Of a stretch of DNA of 64,000 nucleotides, positions 11,926 to 24,390 are shown piece after piece. How positions within the stretch are numbered: position 1 is the first letter of the stretch; each line of letters opens with the position of its first letter. A program made the translations under genes and the position numbers. Under the pieces are notes generated by a model. It worked only from the letters and a program-made list of their open reading frames with translations. It made no database searches and was not told the DNA's origin. The stretch comes from Embiotoca jacksoni (taxonomy: Eukaryota > Chordata > Actinopteri > Embiotocidae), in contig JAKOON010000007.1 in the NCBI GenBank assembly GCA_022577435.1, forward strand, positions 4,608,926-4,672,925, read 5' to 3'.

Positions 11926-12505
11926 TTGAGGTGTGAAAACGCCCCTCGTGCGTCTTGTGACCGCTCATCCCCTCCTTTTTGTTGTACTCTAAGCGAGCAT
12001 ACACTTCTTCATGTTCTCAGAAATCTTTTAGCAGTGCAGGCTGTGTTGTAACTGCCCCAGAGTTTACAAAGAGCCCTTGAGAAGACTTTGTAACAAGATT
12101 CATTTGGGCGGGCTAATTTGTTTATACTGGGTCTAATCCAGTTACGTGCATGGTATTCCTTGCTGTCTGATGCGACTCCCTCAAAATTGATCATGATATT
12201 TGGCAGGGCTGTACGTCGCATCAGATTACACACCATGTAATTTCGATGTTCATGAAAATGACTGTTAAACATTACTCTGATGTAACTCTATAGGAGGAGT
12301 CGGGTGGTTCTTTGTTTTTATTTAGTGTAAAAACAGATTTCCCCTATAAAAAATTCTTGATAAAAAGATTTCACAGAATTCAAATGTTGTCTGATCTCTG
12401 ATCTGTGACATGCATTTGCCGGGGCACTGAGCAGCGGCACACCCGCAGAGTAGAATCTCTGGTGCACCCTATTGAAATGTTGAGGAGCAACAGACCTAAT
12501 TCTTA

Positions 12506-12534
12506 ATTATTATTATTATTATTATTATTATTAT
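12506..12534. repeat. (TTA)n microsatellite
   Basis: About ten uninterrupted ATT/TTA units flanked by unique sequence. Confidence 0.85.
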
Positions 12535-13040
12535 GTTCCGAACAGGATATTTTCTCCCCGTATTTATGATCTGCGATTTGATAATGAGCACAGACGTGTA
12601 TTTGTGTGTGTACGTCCTGAATTGTTTACACCGCTGTACAATGCTGACGTACGAGTTTCTTAACTGAATTTAGGTCATCACTGAGCGAGGCGACAAAGTT
12701 CATGTGTAAGCAGGTTGATGTTCAATTTTGAAAATGATGCATCAACGCTATTTCATTTCTCACTTGGGCATCAACTAAGTAAAAGCAGAGTGTATTTTTT
12801 AATTAACAGCCTATTTATTTGAAGTATCAATATTGTTACACTGACAGCTTGGATGTTTGTCAATTCTTGGCTGGAGGATCAAGTTGATATAGTTCCCTTC
12901 AGGGTGAATAAATCTTGGCCATCCCCTTAGATAGTTGCTCTTTATTTCTTGTGTTGTTGTTGTGCAGTGCAGTAGGCATGTTTTATACTGCCTCTGTGTC
13001 TAGCAGCTCTCTTTTGTTATTCACTGCTGCTGTAATGTGT

Positions 13041-13086
13041 AAATAGGTAGGTATATACTTTATTAATCCCTGAGGGGAAATTTTTT
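13041..13086. repeat. Dispersed fish repeat tail (TTTATTAATCCCTGAGGGGAAA)
   Basis: The motif ACTTTATTAATCCCTGAGGGGAAATT is a recurrent tail of dispersed fish retroelements as I recall them. A second copy in inverse orientation occurs at 24826-24864 in intron 2 (AAATTTCCCCTCGGGGATTAATAAAG read on the + strand). Finding it twice in one window supports a dispersed-repeat origin. The family is not assigned. Confidence 0.45.
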
Positions 13087-13364
13087 AAATAAATAAGTAA
13101 CTATTTTTAAGTAAATAGTATATAGTGTTATAATTCTGAGCAGTGTCTGTATAAGATCTCCTCAGTTCAGTCTTGCCCTGAATTGTTCATGTTTGGAGCA
13201 TTTGTATTTAAAAACAAATCTAGTTTAGGAAATTGATGGTAAGTGCTGTCTGAACAAGTAACAAACAGTCTTGGGAGTTTATTTAACAAATTAACACCTA
13301 ATGAGAATAGACATCTTTTGCTGGATTCGACTGCTGAGACTCCAGAATTTACTTATCAGTCTAA

Positions 13365-14062
13365 GGGCCTGATGTGCTAATATCTAAGGGTGCTAAATTA
13401 TAATAGTATGAATTTATTCAAAAAGGTTGCACATTTATTTTGCACCCGTTTTACGGGCGATTTACTAAGAGTAATTGCGTCCTTGATATGGGGTGCAAAT
13501 CGCTCTATTTAAATGAGGTACTTGCGTGGCTCCTCCTTGTTACTGGCTTTAAATCATCATTCAGTTAATTTAATAACTCAGAAATGTCATCGCTGGACAG
13601 ACGATATGTCTGAATAATTTATGCCTCTGGCATCGACATTTTTTTTCCGCTGGTGTAAAACCACGTTCTCTGCGTATCCTTCGGTTTACCTGCGTCTCCT
13701 TCTCACCACAATAAGAGCAGCTGTCTCTCGTATTGTGCTCATCTGATTAATACGGGCCTTTCAGTCGTACTAAAATATACATCAATCACTTCTCCTATTT
13801 TTACTTTCAGGTTTATTGCGGGTGCTAAATTGTTCTATTTGCATTTCCCCCTCCCGGTATTTTGCACGTTCAATTAGAAACGCTCAATATTACATGTGTA
13901 TTCATGCAAACAGGAAAAATTCACAACGTGTGTTCAATTGCACATTTGAAAGACGCTATTCTCACTGCACGTCGTCAGTAGATCTGCTCGGACATTTATT
14001 TTGGCGGGTGGTGTGGAGTTTGCACTGATTTTACAAGCGCAAACCTTTTGTAAATCAGGCCT
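13365..14062. mobile_element. Non-autonomous DNA transposon with terminal inverted repeats
   Basis: The left end reads TAA|GGGCCTGATGTGCTAA and the right end TTTGTAAATCAGGCCT|TAA. The ends are inverted copies (GGGCCTGATG against AGGCCTGATT) flanked by a direct TAA, which fits a 3-bp TAA target-site duplication at 13362-13364 and 14063-14065. TWA duplications and GGCC-type ends are typical of PIF/Harbinger elements. The 698-bp body has no convincing transposase; the 70-codon frame at 13816-14028 is not recognised. It has internal near-repeats of a GATTTACTAA motif (near 13459). The boundary call is stronger than the superfamily call. Confidence 0.6.
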
Positions 14063-14089
14063 TAAGTGTTACCCAAAGGCGACTGCACC

Positions 14090-14112
14090 TTTTTTTTTTT
14101 TTTTTTTTTTTT
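14090..14112. repeat. Poly-T tract (23 T)
   Basis: Uninterrupted T run 28 bp past the right end of the preceding element. Homopolymer length may be a sequencing or assembly estimate. Confidence 0.8.
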
Positions 14113-14464
14113 CACCTCTCATTTGAAAGGCTTTTTCAGTTCTAACAGACTTGGGGTGGGTGGGGGTGGGGACTCCAGGTTTTAACCTCTTGTAGGGTCA
14201 TGCACACCTTGAGAGTCACTGATGTCACAAGTGAGACCCATTCGACCACTCTGTGTCTTAGACCACCTCCTGTCTTCAGTGATGGTCTTTACAGTTTGAC
14301 GTAGATAGCTTATTTCAGTCCTCCTTCAGTCTTCCCTGGCCAAAATGTTTACATTGTTGTACTCAACTGAGTGTCCCCTTGTCCTTTAGATGAAGATGGA
14401 CTGCTGGGTACTGCCCTGAGGAGTGAGCTCTCCCTTGTTGTACTGTGCCCTTGTGAAGTGTCGT

Positions 14465-14490
14465 CCCCCCCCCCCCCCCCCCCCCCCCCC
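14465..14490. repeat. Poly-C tract (26 C)
   Basis: Uninterrupted run of 26 C, flanked by ordinary sequence. Such a run can form i-motif or G-quadruplex structure on its complementary strand, and its exact length is error-prone. Confidence 0.85.
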
Positions 14491-15289
14491 TCAAAGTAAA
14501 AGTCTCAGCATTCCTTGCTGCATTGAACTTTGTACACTACACAGTTCTGTTAGATTGGCCATAACCTGGACGACTGAGAATCTTCTCAGACATATTTACT
14601 GAACCGTGTACAGGGTTAATTGCAACATTTGTACGGTTTTCCTTAATTTGTCACAGCTCTGCTATCAGCATTGGAATTTTTTTCCCCAGGAAATGTAAAT
14701 GTCTTTGTTGCACTGAAAAACACTTACCAGCCTGTAGCTGAACAGAACAGTCAATTAAACAGGGACACAAGGTAGTTTAAAAAAAAAATTGCCAAGAACT
14801 GTCATCAGCACATTGCATTACAGTCCTTATTGCCAACAATGGCTTGCTCCCAGACATCTATTGTTATTATTAGAACTAATTAAAGTTAAACTTAATTTCC
14901 TGTCGAAACTCACTTTACAGAGGAATGGTTGCAACTCGTTTGATAGTGAGAGTTCCAGTGAGTGAGTTAAAGTGATATCATACAGATGGTCTGGTTAAAT
15001 TGGTTGAGTACAACAAGCGTTGCTATTTAAAAGCTGTGCAGTCATTGTCAATTTTTGGTCTTTGTCCATCTTGGAAGAAAAATTACTTCATTTGCCACCT
15101 GGTGACATTTTGTAATAAAACTAAGAGCAATGGAAATCGACGTCTCTACACGAGTTAATGTAATACTGACATTAATTGTGTTTTTTAATATTAATTTAAA
15201 AAGTTATTGTGTGAAATATGCATACTGGCCAGGTTTTCTGTCCCCAAATTGGCTCTCAAGTTGTGTTATTGCTTTGTGTGTTCATTTTT

Positions 15290-15570
15290 AAGGATCTGCA
15301 TGGAGTCATAATCATATTTGATTAAGGAGGGACCCAAAGCTAATTTGATTAGGTTATTTAGAGAAATATGTGTTTGGTAATAAACATTTATTATGATGAA
15401 AAAGTTTACTTTAATAAGGGGGAGAAGCCCAGAGGACATGCAAGCTTAATTGTTAGATGTTAAATTGCAATGTTGCGATGTTGCCAAGATAATGGGCAAG
15501 GAAAGGCCCTCAAGTCAAGGCAATTAACCAAACAGTGGTTTGATTGTTGTTAAATTGATTAGAAAATGTT
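15290..15570. promoter_or_regulatory. Candidate conserved non-coding element in intron 1
   Basis: Repeat-free stretch dense in homeodomain-type cores (GATTAAGG, AATTTGATTAGG, GCTTAATTGTTAG, CAATTAACC, AAATTGATTAG). No open frame has coding character. This composition is typical of developmental enhancers, but conservation was not measured. Confidence 0.3.
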
Positions 15571-16538
15571 TAAGTACTCCATTTGAAAATTAGCTATTGT
15601 TTCACGCAGTTTTAGACTGCTAGAGAATGCTGGGCTTAATGACACATACGCTCTGAGTTAGAAATGGGAAAAGTTGTTGCTCAGGTCAGATCCTTAGCTT
15701 GAGTCGGGAGTAGTGGATCAGCTCTATCAAAGGCTCCCAGGCAGAACCCTCGATGCGTAGTGTGTGATGAATATGACATATTTGTTATCGAGACTTGAAA
15801 TAGCAGCTGTCTGCAAACAGAGACGGAAGCTTTGCTTTCTGCGGTTCATGGCTTTATCTCCCAACTGTTGATCAGTTGTTGCAGACCAAACTAGTGATAG
15901 ATATGGCAGTTTGAGTGTCTGCTCAGTGTTGCCCAGAGCGACAGCTGATGAAGATACACAGAGGGAGGTGCAGGTTAGAGCCAATCTGTTTGCTCACCCC
16001 AGCATCAGTAGTTTCCTGATTAGAATAGTGGAGCGATCCACGGCTGGAGGCAGGCTTTATGGCCATCACTACCCCACATCTCCCGACTCATTAGTACTTT
16101 ACAGCCTAGCGCCACAGCATATGGCAGTGCTGCGACTGCTTCCCATTTGAAGTGAGTTTCAAATGGCTGTCCCTTGCAGAGCCACAAGCCTTTGGCAGTA
16201 GCCTGTCTTATTGTGTCTGAGATGAAGATAAACATCTGTATAAGGAGAGGTTGTGGGTATAATCTCTTGGGCCAGTGTCACTACAAAAGATGCTCTTCAC
16301 AACACATGCTACAGCAATAAAAATAACCTTTTGGTGTTAAACTGCGCAAGGCTGGAACACAATGCCCTCAGGAAGTGTAATATTTTTGGAGCACACAAAA
16401 CTTTAACCAAACAACATCAACTTGCATGTTTTCAGCGGTGTTGCTGTGGGGTTATAGGTGGTTTATGAGTGGTCTCATTCTTTGTATTTGTTTGCTGTAT
16501 GTGTTTAAAGTGTGTGTCCTTGGGATATTCACTCTTGA

Positions 16539-16558
16539 ACACACACACACACACACAC
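16539..16558. repeat. Short (CA)n microsatellite
   Basis: About ten CA units. It accounts for the Thr-His repeats in the overlapping open frames. Confidence 0.85.
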
Positions 16559-18146
16559 GTTTACATTTGCCCTATTATTTGGGATCATCAAGTATTGTCA
16601 CATCCTCCACATGTACAGTATGAGGTATTTTCTCTTCTTATCATTGAAGAACAAATTATAACGGGAAAAACGTAATGGTAATTGTGATCCTCAGACATTA
16701 AGCACATATGCTTTATGTCTTCTCTAATGTATAAAAGCCCTGTCGGAAAGCCGAATTTGATTTCACTGAGAAACACGAGACAGTATCCAGATACTGTGTA
16801 TGTACGATACCGTACATGTGAAAACCATCAAGATGGGACGCATACTGTGCACTTGGCGGTATTGTCATTTTCTGTTGGATCTTGTTTTTCACACTGTGCC
16901 CTCCCTCCAACAGAACATACACATAAAAACATTGGCTGATGATATGGTAAGGTGATCGGTTTAATTTTTGTGTGACTAGTTTTGTTTTACATCATCTCAT
17001 GTTTTGTCATGGCTGCATGGGACTTTTAACTGAAATATATGGATGGATCAAATTTGCCAGAAGCAAATTAATGACATTAATGCTTTAACTAATCATAAAG
17101 CACTAAAAAAGAGTGTACTTGCAGTGTTACAATACACTGTGACCTTTGTGTTACTACACGGCTTCAATCTGTCTCACTTGGTTGTGTTATCACTGATGTT
17201 GCTGTGTAAATAAAAGATGATTGATGGTGCTGTTAGTTAATACCACCAAGGTCTGCAAGCCTAAATTTTTCATAATGAACAAAACTTGGCCCATAGCATC
17301 TAGACATTTGTAAGCAGCTCATAGATCATTTAGTGTGCAATTATCAGAGCACTTCTCATTAGATGTTTTTACTTGGGGCTTTTTTAGTGCCCTTAGTTTA
17401 CAGATAGCCTGACTTTGACACTTTAAAGCTCATATAGTTTTGCATTAATTTTATGATTAGCAGTCAACGTGTCGTTGCAGCAGTCAGAAATGTGTCTTCG
17501 ATTAAAGTATGTTTGATCCTTCCAGTAATATTTCAGTAAACTGACTAGTGACATCATGTGTGTCTTTTCATTTAATTTATATCCGTTCATTCATCCAGCA
17601 TGTCCTCTCACCTCCATTTGACTAAATATGACTAACTTTTTTGCATGTGGTTCATGTCACTTTTCTGCTTTCACACTAAACTTCACTATATATTGGACAT
17701 CACAATAGTGTAAAATGATGAATAAAGCGAGGAAACACTTTACTTACACAGCTTAAGTTGGCATGATATGCTCAAATATTTTGGATGATAATAGCACAAA
17801 TGAGGTCATCCCCTGGGTGTCATGGTAAGTAAGGTTTTGTGAAAAACAGTTGCGCTCTGCTACCAATGTGTTGCAAACTTTTTTGCAAGTAAAAATGGAG
17901 AAGAAAACAAATAAAGAATCTCACTTTCTTTTGTTTTTAGAAAACAAATTTTGAGCTGTCCTCGACACTAGAGTTTCCTGTTTATTGTAAATTGTGGCGT
18001 CTTTTGATAGTAGGACACCAAACAACTCCTAAATGAGCGGGAACATTAAGAGAGCTTAATCCAATATACTTGTTTTTATTTTTTTGGTGATCCATAGTAG
18101 TCTGAACAGAATTGTTAATAACTCAAACCCTTTGTTTTTCTTTCAG

Positions 18147-18323
18147 CGTGATCGTATTACAAGTTTCAGGAAAACAGGGATGAAGAAGGAGAAACCTCTT
18201 ATTCAGCACCCAACAGATCCCCTCTCTATCCAAAGTGAGCTGCCTGTTCCTCAGCCCCTTTTTGACGACAGATCCATGAACCTCTCAGAAAAGGAAATCA
18301 TTGACCTTTTTGAGAAAATGATG
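18147..18323 (+). CDS. diaph2: DIAPH2-like formin, coding exon 2 (start of the Rho-binding region)
   Basis: Encodes 59 residues from RDRITSFRK through KKEKPLIQHPTDP to NLSEKEIIDLFEKMM, with no stop. The acceptor TTTGTTTTTCTTTCAG ends at 18146 and the donor ATG|GTAAGC is at 18323/18324. RDRITSFRK, KKEKPLIQHP and SEKE-DLFEKMM agree closely with vertebrate DIAPH2 from memory. DIAPH1 (ERFTSMR, VLVLFEQML) and DIAPH3 (DKFASIR) differ more. In the family this segment is the G subregion of the GTPase-binding domain, which contacts active RhoA/RhoD-type GTPases and helps release DAD autoinhibition. Phase 0 at both ends, so skipping keeps the frame. Confidence 0.96.
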
Positions 18324-19799
18324 GTAAGCTTTATGTTTCTCTTGTAATGTTCCCATTGCACAGGGTCATCTGGAGCACGCAGCAGTTTTACTGCAGCTCC
18401 CAATGCCAAAGAATAATAGATGATGAGCAATATGAAACCCTGAACGTGCTTTAAATTCGACTTTGCAAATAGAAACAGATGATGTCAAGAATGTTGCTGA
18501 AAAAGACTTGGACAAGAAACTTGAGTTTGAAAAGCATTGAAAAGAATCAAACACTAATCATGCATTATTGTTATGCTGCTGATGAGATGAGGCTCATGAA
18601 TTATTATTAATTTTTTTTTTTATTTTTTTTTAAGCCACTCTAATTTTATGCAACATCTTGAAATTGTTTATTGTTTTAACTGTATAATCTGTCCAGATAA
18701 AATTGTCTTCAAGATAGTATTATGATTTAAAGTCAATATGACTAAATGAAGAACATTTGATCTAAACACATGACAGAATTCGATCTGAAAGCAGAACCAC
18801 AGAGCTGTGATCAGAGGCAGGGCAGAACTTTTATCTGTAGATTTATAGAGATGATGATGGAAATTGTGATTTTTTTTTTTTCTTTTCTTTCTTGTTCAAC
18901 CACATCATTAGTGCTTGGTATCCCACAGTCCAGGATTGAAAACCTCAGATGTAACTGCAGAGGTTTGTGAAGTGAAACAAATCAATACTTGGGTAATGGC
19001 ACAACTATGACTATCTACTGTATGTTGTAGAAGCATATCCAGGGAGCGATGTAGCAACTCCCTTGGTGACATAAAACAGGGCCCTCATATGAGGTTACAC
19101 AGCACCTCTCCTTTGATGACTGATCCTGACCTGAAGCACAAAATGTGTGAATTTATTACACATTTTATGATAAAGTTTATTGTTTGGAGAATGCAGAGTG
19201 CTACAATGGTTAAACACAATAACGAGTATATATTTGGTGATTTTTTTTTTTTTTTTTCCTTTTTGTTTCAATGGCCACAAACTAAATCCTCAAAACGTCT
19301 GAAATCAACAATGACTTGATCTTATTAACAAGTATTGTCAATGTATCTAAAGCCTGATTTAGCTATTTCTTCTGTGCCATAGAGCTCTATTTTGTCCATA
19401 AACTAAAAAAAAACACATCACTGAGCCACATAGTTCCACTAGGAAAGTGAAGTGCTCTATACCTGGTTGTGTCATGTTCACAAGATTATCCACTTTCCTC
19501 CCCCTATGAATCCTGTGTTATACTCACTTTGTTTTGTTCAGCCTAAAGAAGGTCTCCAAATATTTTGGGCCTCAGGTTTGTAAAGAATTCAGGATGGCAG
19601 GTGTATGAGTGTAACTCATGAAAGGTTGTCCCATTCACTGCAGCATCTATATTCTGTGGTGCTCAGTGCAGATGACGGGGTAACGTTAGCGCCTGTTGCT
19701 GCCCACAGCCTTTCACCATCAGCATGTCTCTGTTATAGTTCCACTTCTCAATACTCCAGTTCATTCCAGTGAGGTTCTTAGAATCCATCACAACCGACA

Positions 19800-20246
19800 A
19801 TTTCATGTGTGTTAGACTTGCAATTTATTCATGTGGTATTGATCCGACTCTGTCCCATGAATTGTAAATTTCTCAGAGAACTTTAGCCCAACAGTTGTGA
19901 TCAGTAGCCCAACAAGCAGGTGAATCAGTGTAAACAGAACTGCATGTCTGGCTGGCCGTGCTTTACTCGAACTCCAAAGACCATGAAAATTATCATAGAT
20001 GTTATGCTGCAAAACTGTTTCTAGATGTACTGCTGTATAGCGGCCATTTATTCTGATGAGAAAACATGTTGCCCAACAGGGTGACTCACTGATTTGTTGA
20101 CAATAGTTTTTGACAACAATGGACCTCTGTGGCACAAAGGACTAAACTAAATCAGATTTTGGACACTTCACCGTAACTTAACTTTTCATGGCGTGTATTG
20201 ACAATTAGAAAAATATTTAAAAAAAAAATCACCAACGTTATCCTTT
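19800..20246 (-). mobile_element. Fragment resembling a non-autonomous fish DNA transposon
   Basis: Read on the - strand, the block begins with TTAAAGGATAACGTTGGTGA (ending near 20246), which I recognise as a recurrent end of interspersed fish repeats. It continues with sequence including CAACAAATC and GTTGGGCAACATGTTTTC. The 107-codon minus-strand frame at 19812-20135 lies inside it and matches no protein family I know. The opposite end and a target-site duplication were not found, so the left boundary is arbitrary. Confidence 0.4.
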
Positions 20247-22787
20247 AAGCTGAAATGGATTTACACGCTGTACACGCAGCACTTATAGTAAAGATAAATG
20301 GATTTTACATTCAGATGTTGATCTTTTTTGAAGCAGGGCTCCACCTACGTATTCCCTCAGCCACTGTCGGAAGCACACCAAACTTTGAAATTCACTTTAC
20401 ACTCATCGGTGGGGTCACAGCTCTGTCACACTTCTGATTTTCTCCATTCAAATGCATTTTTGGCCTTATGTACTGCAGGATTGAAATCTAACAAAAAGCT
20501 TTCAGCCCATCTCTTTGAAGTGAGGAGCTGAATTACTCTGGCTTCATTGCATAGGTTGTGTGTACTATTGTGGATAATGTCTCTGAGTGTGTGTGTGTGC
20601 GCAGTACGGTGCCTGCCTTTCCTTTTTTCTCATACAATGGTCTTTATTGCCAAGGCCAGAGGAATGGGACCAGCGCTCCTGGTTTTCATCAGGCTACTGC
20701 TCAGTGTTTTCTTGCCTGGGTGCTCATCCCTGTCACTCAGTTCACCTCTCAATTACTATGTTTGTGCTCATAGCGGCGTGACATTAAACCCAGGCTTCAA
20801 TTTGCTCAGTGACAGATGACACAGAAGGCATGTTTGCTTCTCTGACATTTGACAGGCCTTGACACTTGGGGTTGGGAAGTATAATTACAGTAATGAAATC
20901 AAAAAGAAAAGGGTTATGTACTTATGTACTTTTGAAACCACCACTATTTACCCCCATAGAATGTAAACTTTTTCAGTTTTGATGTAGCAAACAGAAATAA
21001 CTGTGGTGGGTAGGTTCCTTTTGATGCTAGTAGCTTCTCTTCAGCATCTATATGTCTCTGTAATCTCTTTTAAGTCATACACACGTATATTGTAGTTGCT
21101 CTTTTTGTTTTTACACCCATCCCGTTATTGATCGTTATTATGGTGCTTCATGTTGCAGCCTTAGATGTCTAGCTGGCTTCAAATGAAGGGCTGACCCATG
21201 CCATATTAGTGAGACCACCAACTGTGCATTAATGACTTGGAGAAAGTGAAAATGTTTTTTTCTCTGGGAAGTGGTTTACACATTACGCTGTGTATCTCAA
21301 AGCTGAAATAGCACATAGCCCATTACTGAAAGGTCATCAAAGGAATCTGGCAAAATTCAGGAACAAACACTCAGTCAGTGGCAAGCAAATAAACACTTTC
21401 TCGAGTATTTGTAGCTAATCATTGAGATCAGGGGAATATAAAAGTACAGGGAAAGTTGAAATGTTTGAAAAGAACAATAACTTTCAGTGCTGCCTTTGGA
21501 AGAGTGTAGTGTATGTCTTCACTCTGTGTTTTGTCACAGGATTTCCCAAGATGTGCACAGCCGGACTGCAGAGACTCTCATCAAAATGCACAGCAGTAAA
21601 TCCGCTGATGAAAAGTCTAGTATTTGCGTCTCACTAAGGAGGCAGCTGTGTTGCAGTAGCAGACTCCGATCCATGAGCTTCAACTAAGAAAAGATTTGCA
21701 CAAAAATAATCACATGTAAACTAATTTAACCAGCATTCAGTAAGCTGCGGAAGCTTTACACTAAAACTTGACTTATCACAATCCTCCAATAGGTCTTTAT
21801 TGTCTGTAAAATGATCATTATAGAAAAGCAGAATTGTGATGGATTCATGAACTTCTCCTCTCCGTTCAGACCATGGTGTGAATTTGTGTCAATAGTTGAT
21901 GCATGTTGTCACTTTAAATCACCTGTGCTGATGTGGCCATTAGCAGTCATGACATTATTACCCAGACAATGCTGTTTGTCTGTCGACATGAAACCCTGTA
22001 AGAGCATGCCGTTCTTACTTATGATTGATTGAATTGATTTGATTCTGGTGCATATTTGTCTCTGTTATCCGTCCTTTAGAGACATGGCATTTTCAAGAGT
22101 GATACTGAGGTGTTTGCAGAGACAGAAGACCCGTGACAGAAGAATGTCACATTGCAGTGCTGCTGTGGCTAGTTTGAGGTTTTATGTGCCTCCCTGTGTG
22201 CCATTGTCAGGATGAACACTCCTTGTATTAAGCTCCTGTGTGATCCCTCAGCAGTTCCACTCTGCACCAAGACATTAAAACCAGCCCACAGGAGAATTAC
22301 TGCATGTGCCCTTACACTCTCATGGATCAGACTCGAGGGTAGTGGACAAAATAATTGATTTGTCACAGTTGAAGCAAAACATTTTTATACTTCTAATACT
22401 TTTCTTAGATCCACTTTTCCCTGTAGTGTGGACTTTTCATACCCAGTTCAGGTTCAGATGCATTTGATGGTACTCATTAATTGTTCTTTTCCCAGATTTG
22501 AAGCCTTTAGTGCTCTGAATTGTGCTGTGTTTTTAGCCACATTGCTGCACATGATTTTGGCAATTTTTGTCTGTAAACATGGCATACTAAATAAGACAGT
22601 GACATCATTTTTGTTGTTTTCACTCTGTACTCGGGTATGCTGGATTTGAAATGAAAGTCACTATGAAACGACATTGCTTACTTAAATTTTTCATTTGAAA
22701 ATGCTTACACCTTCATCAGATGAACCATTCAGAAATTGTACTATTTATTATGCAATTTTTTTTTAGGTCAGATCAAAAGCTTCAACT

Positions 22788-23023
22788 TCAAAATATGAAA
22801 AATAATCCAAATGAGTAATAATTGGCTACAAATCTGTTGCAGTTAATGACTGCCTGAAATCTACAATTCACAGACTTCGGCAGATGCTTGGTATCTTCCC
22901 CGGCGAGGCGCTGCCAGGTCTGTAGTGCAGCCATCTTCACTTATTGCTTGTTTGGGGACTGGTCTGTAGTGAGTGAAACACCTGCTCGGTTGGTTTGAGG
23001 TGACTGGACACTCAAGAACATTA
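22788..23023 (-). pseudogene. Tc1/mariner transposase remnant, C-terminal part
   Basis: On the - strand the frame reads AALQTWQRLAGEDTKHLPKS, then NCRFQAVINCNRFVANYY, and ends in TGA at 22790-22788. It matches the end of fish Tc1 transposases (WQ-L-GE-TQHL ... LQAVI-CKG). Upstream codons resemble the WNVL-WP-QSPDLNP region containing the end of the DDE catalytic domain, but are broken by frameshifts, and no complete terminal repeat is present. A dead copy in intron 2, antisense to the formin. Confidence 0.8.
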
Positions 23024-23499
23024 CACTGTTAAAATCTCATTGGTGGCTTTGGCTGTATTTAGGATCAACGTTGTGCTGTGTTCCTAAACTCTGTATGTAT
23101 ATAACCAATACAGATGTGAAAACCTCTGTTTTAAAGCAGAAAGTAAGCTCATTAACCTCAGCCTTTTTTGTCAATGTAAGTCCGGTGTGCTGGAATACGG
23201 AGCCAAAAAAGTGGAAACAGTATGGCACTGTGTGTACATGTAAAGCCTGTTCTGTCCATTGACTGGGATGGACAGGAATACTGATGCCTGATTTGCCAAG
23301 TGTTACAGAATGAGATTATCTTTGGCAAATACAGACTGATTACTATTCGGAAATTCTTAGCAGAGCTTGCCAGACCAGCATCAGACAACAAGCTTTAGTA
23401 AATTTTTCTTTATAACTCCACTGTCATCGATGCAAACTCAAATCTCCTCGTTTCAGTTACACCAGCAGCACAGTCATGATATCCTGAGACTCTTTTTAT

Positions 23500-23712
23500 G
23501 TCGCCTGTGAGGGTATAATTAATAAAAGAGCATTAATCATTTTGGAAGCTAAACATGGAGGGCTCATTCCTCCAGTTTGCCCCCTGACAAGCGTCCCGCA
23601 GGCCCACTATCCCTACCCCTCCTACAATGTACTCACCCTGACACATTTTGCCTCCTTTATTGAATGCCAATTAAGCAGATAAATTAGCTGGGTTCAAAGA
23701 TTAATTAAAAAA
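23500..23712. promoter_or_regulatory. Candidate conserved non-coding element in intron 2
   Basis: Repeat-free block with repeated homeodomain-type sites (GTATAATTAATAAAAG, GCATTAATCATTTTGG, CCAATTAAGC, AAATTAGC, GATTAATTAAAA) around a GC-richer core (CCCCCTGACAAGCGTCCCGC). No coding frame. The composition strongly resembles vertebrate developmental enhancers. Confidence 0.4.
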
Positions 23713-24039
23713 CCTGCTGGTTTCTTTGGGTGAAAAAAACATGCCAATTGTAAAAGTTTCAGCTGAATTTTTTCCTTCCCTGTACGACAAAAGATGTTAA
23801 TGGTTTTCTTTTTTCTCTGAGGGTATTTACTAGAGGAAATGTAGTTGGAGGAATTTAGGTCACAGTACCCCTGGATAGGATTCCTCCCCATGCTTCACTG
23901 ACAGCTTGAATCAGATTACTTGTGGTAAGATATTCAAACCTCTGTATAATACACTGTTATTATTTACAAGTGGCATACTTCATTTATTCGGTGAATTTGA
24001 CACTAAATCGGATGGAGGAGAATCGCTGCCAAATCAGAT

Positions 24040-24390
24040 AAACCCTACTGAAAGACACATGATCTTCTTCGCTTCCCAGCAGAGGGCAGCATGCCTCCAC
24101 AACTTTCTGCTCACCATCCTAAAACCGAGGGGGGTGTTTTTTTTGTTTTTTTTTCACTCGGTTCATTCTAGCCATTCTCCGAGGGAGAGAGGGCTTCTGA
24201 TAAACATCCCCCTCCATTCTAATCATCATGTTGTTACGTAGCTTTTAGTGCTCTGTCCGGCCTTCGCTCTATCCCCCGATGTCACTCACATGAAAGACCT
24301 CTTTTGTGATGCAGAATTAAAGTAGCATGAAGATAATACTCCCAATAACGCGCAGATACTGCCTATCCAGCCTATCTGATGTGATTGCAT
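24040..24390. promoter_or_regulatory. Candidate conserved non-coding element in intron 2
   Basis: Mixed-composition block split by a T-rich run near 24137-24152. It includes CTAATCATCATG, AGAATTAAAG and CCTATCTGATGTGATTGCATGG. No exon or repeat explains it, and conservation was not tested. Confidence 0.3.

Larger units (their letters stand above)
2449..18146 (+). other. Intron 1 (15,698 bp), phase 0
   Basis: Begins GTAGGT and ends TTTGTTTTTCTTTCAG. Most of 2449-7400, 9000-11300 and 16600-18100 is ordinary AT-rich intron in which I see nothing recognisable. Repeats and candidate elements inside are listed separately. Human DIAPH2, as I recall it, has an optional short segment (about 11 residues, NIQIKTLADDV) between these two exons. 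I looked for a matching 33-nt exon and did not find one, so the direct junction KNKKL-RDRITS is proposed, as I recall for mouse Diaph2. Confidence 0.8.
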
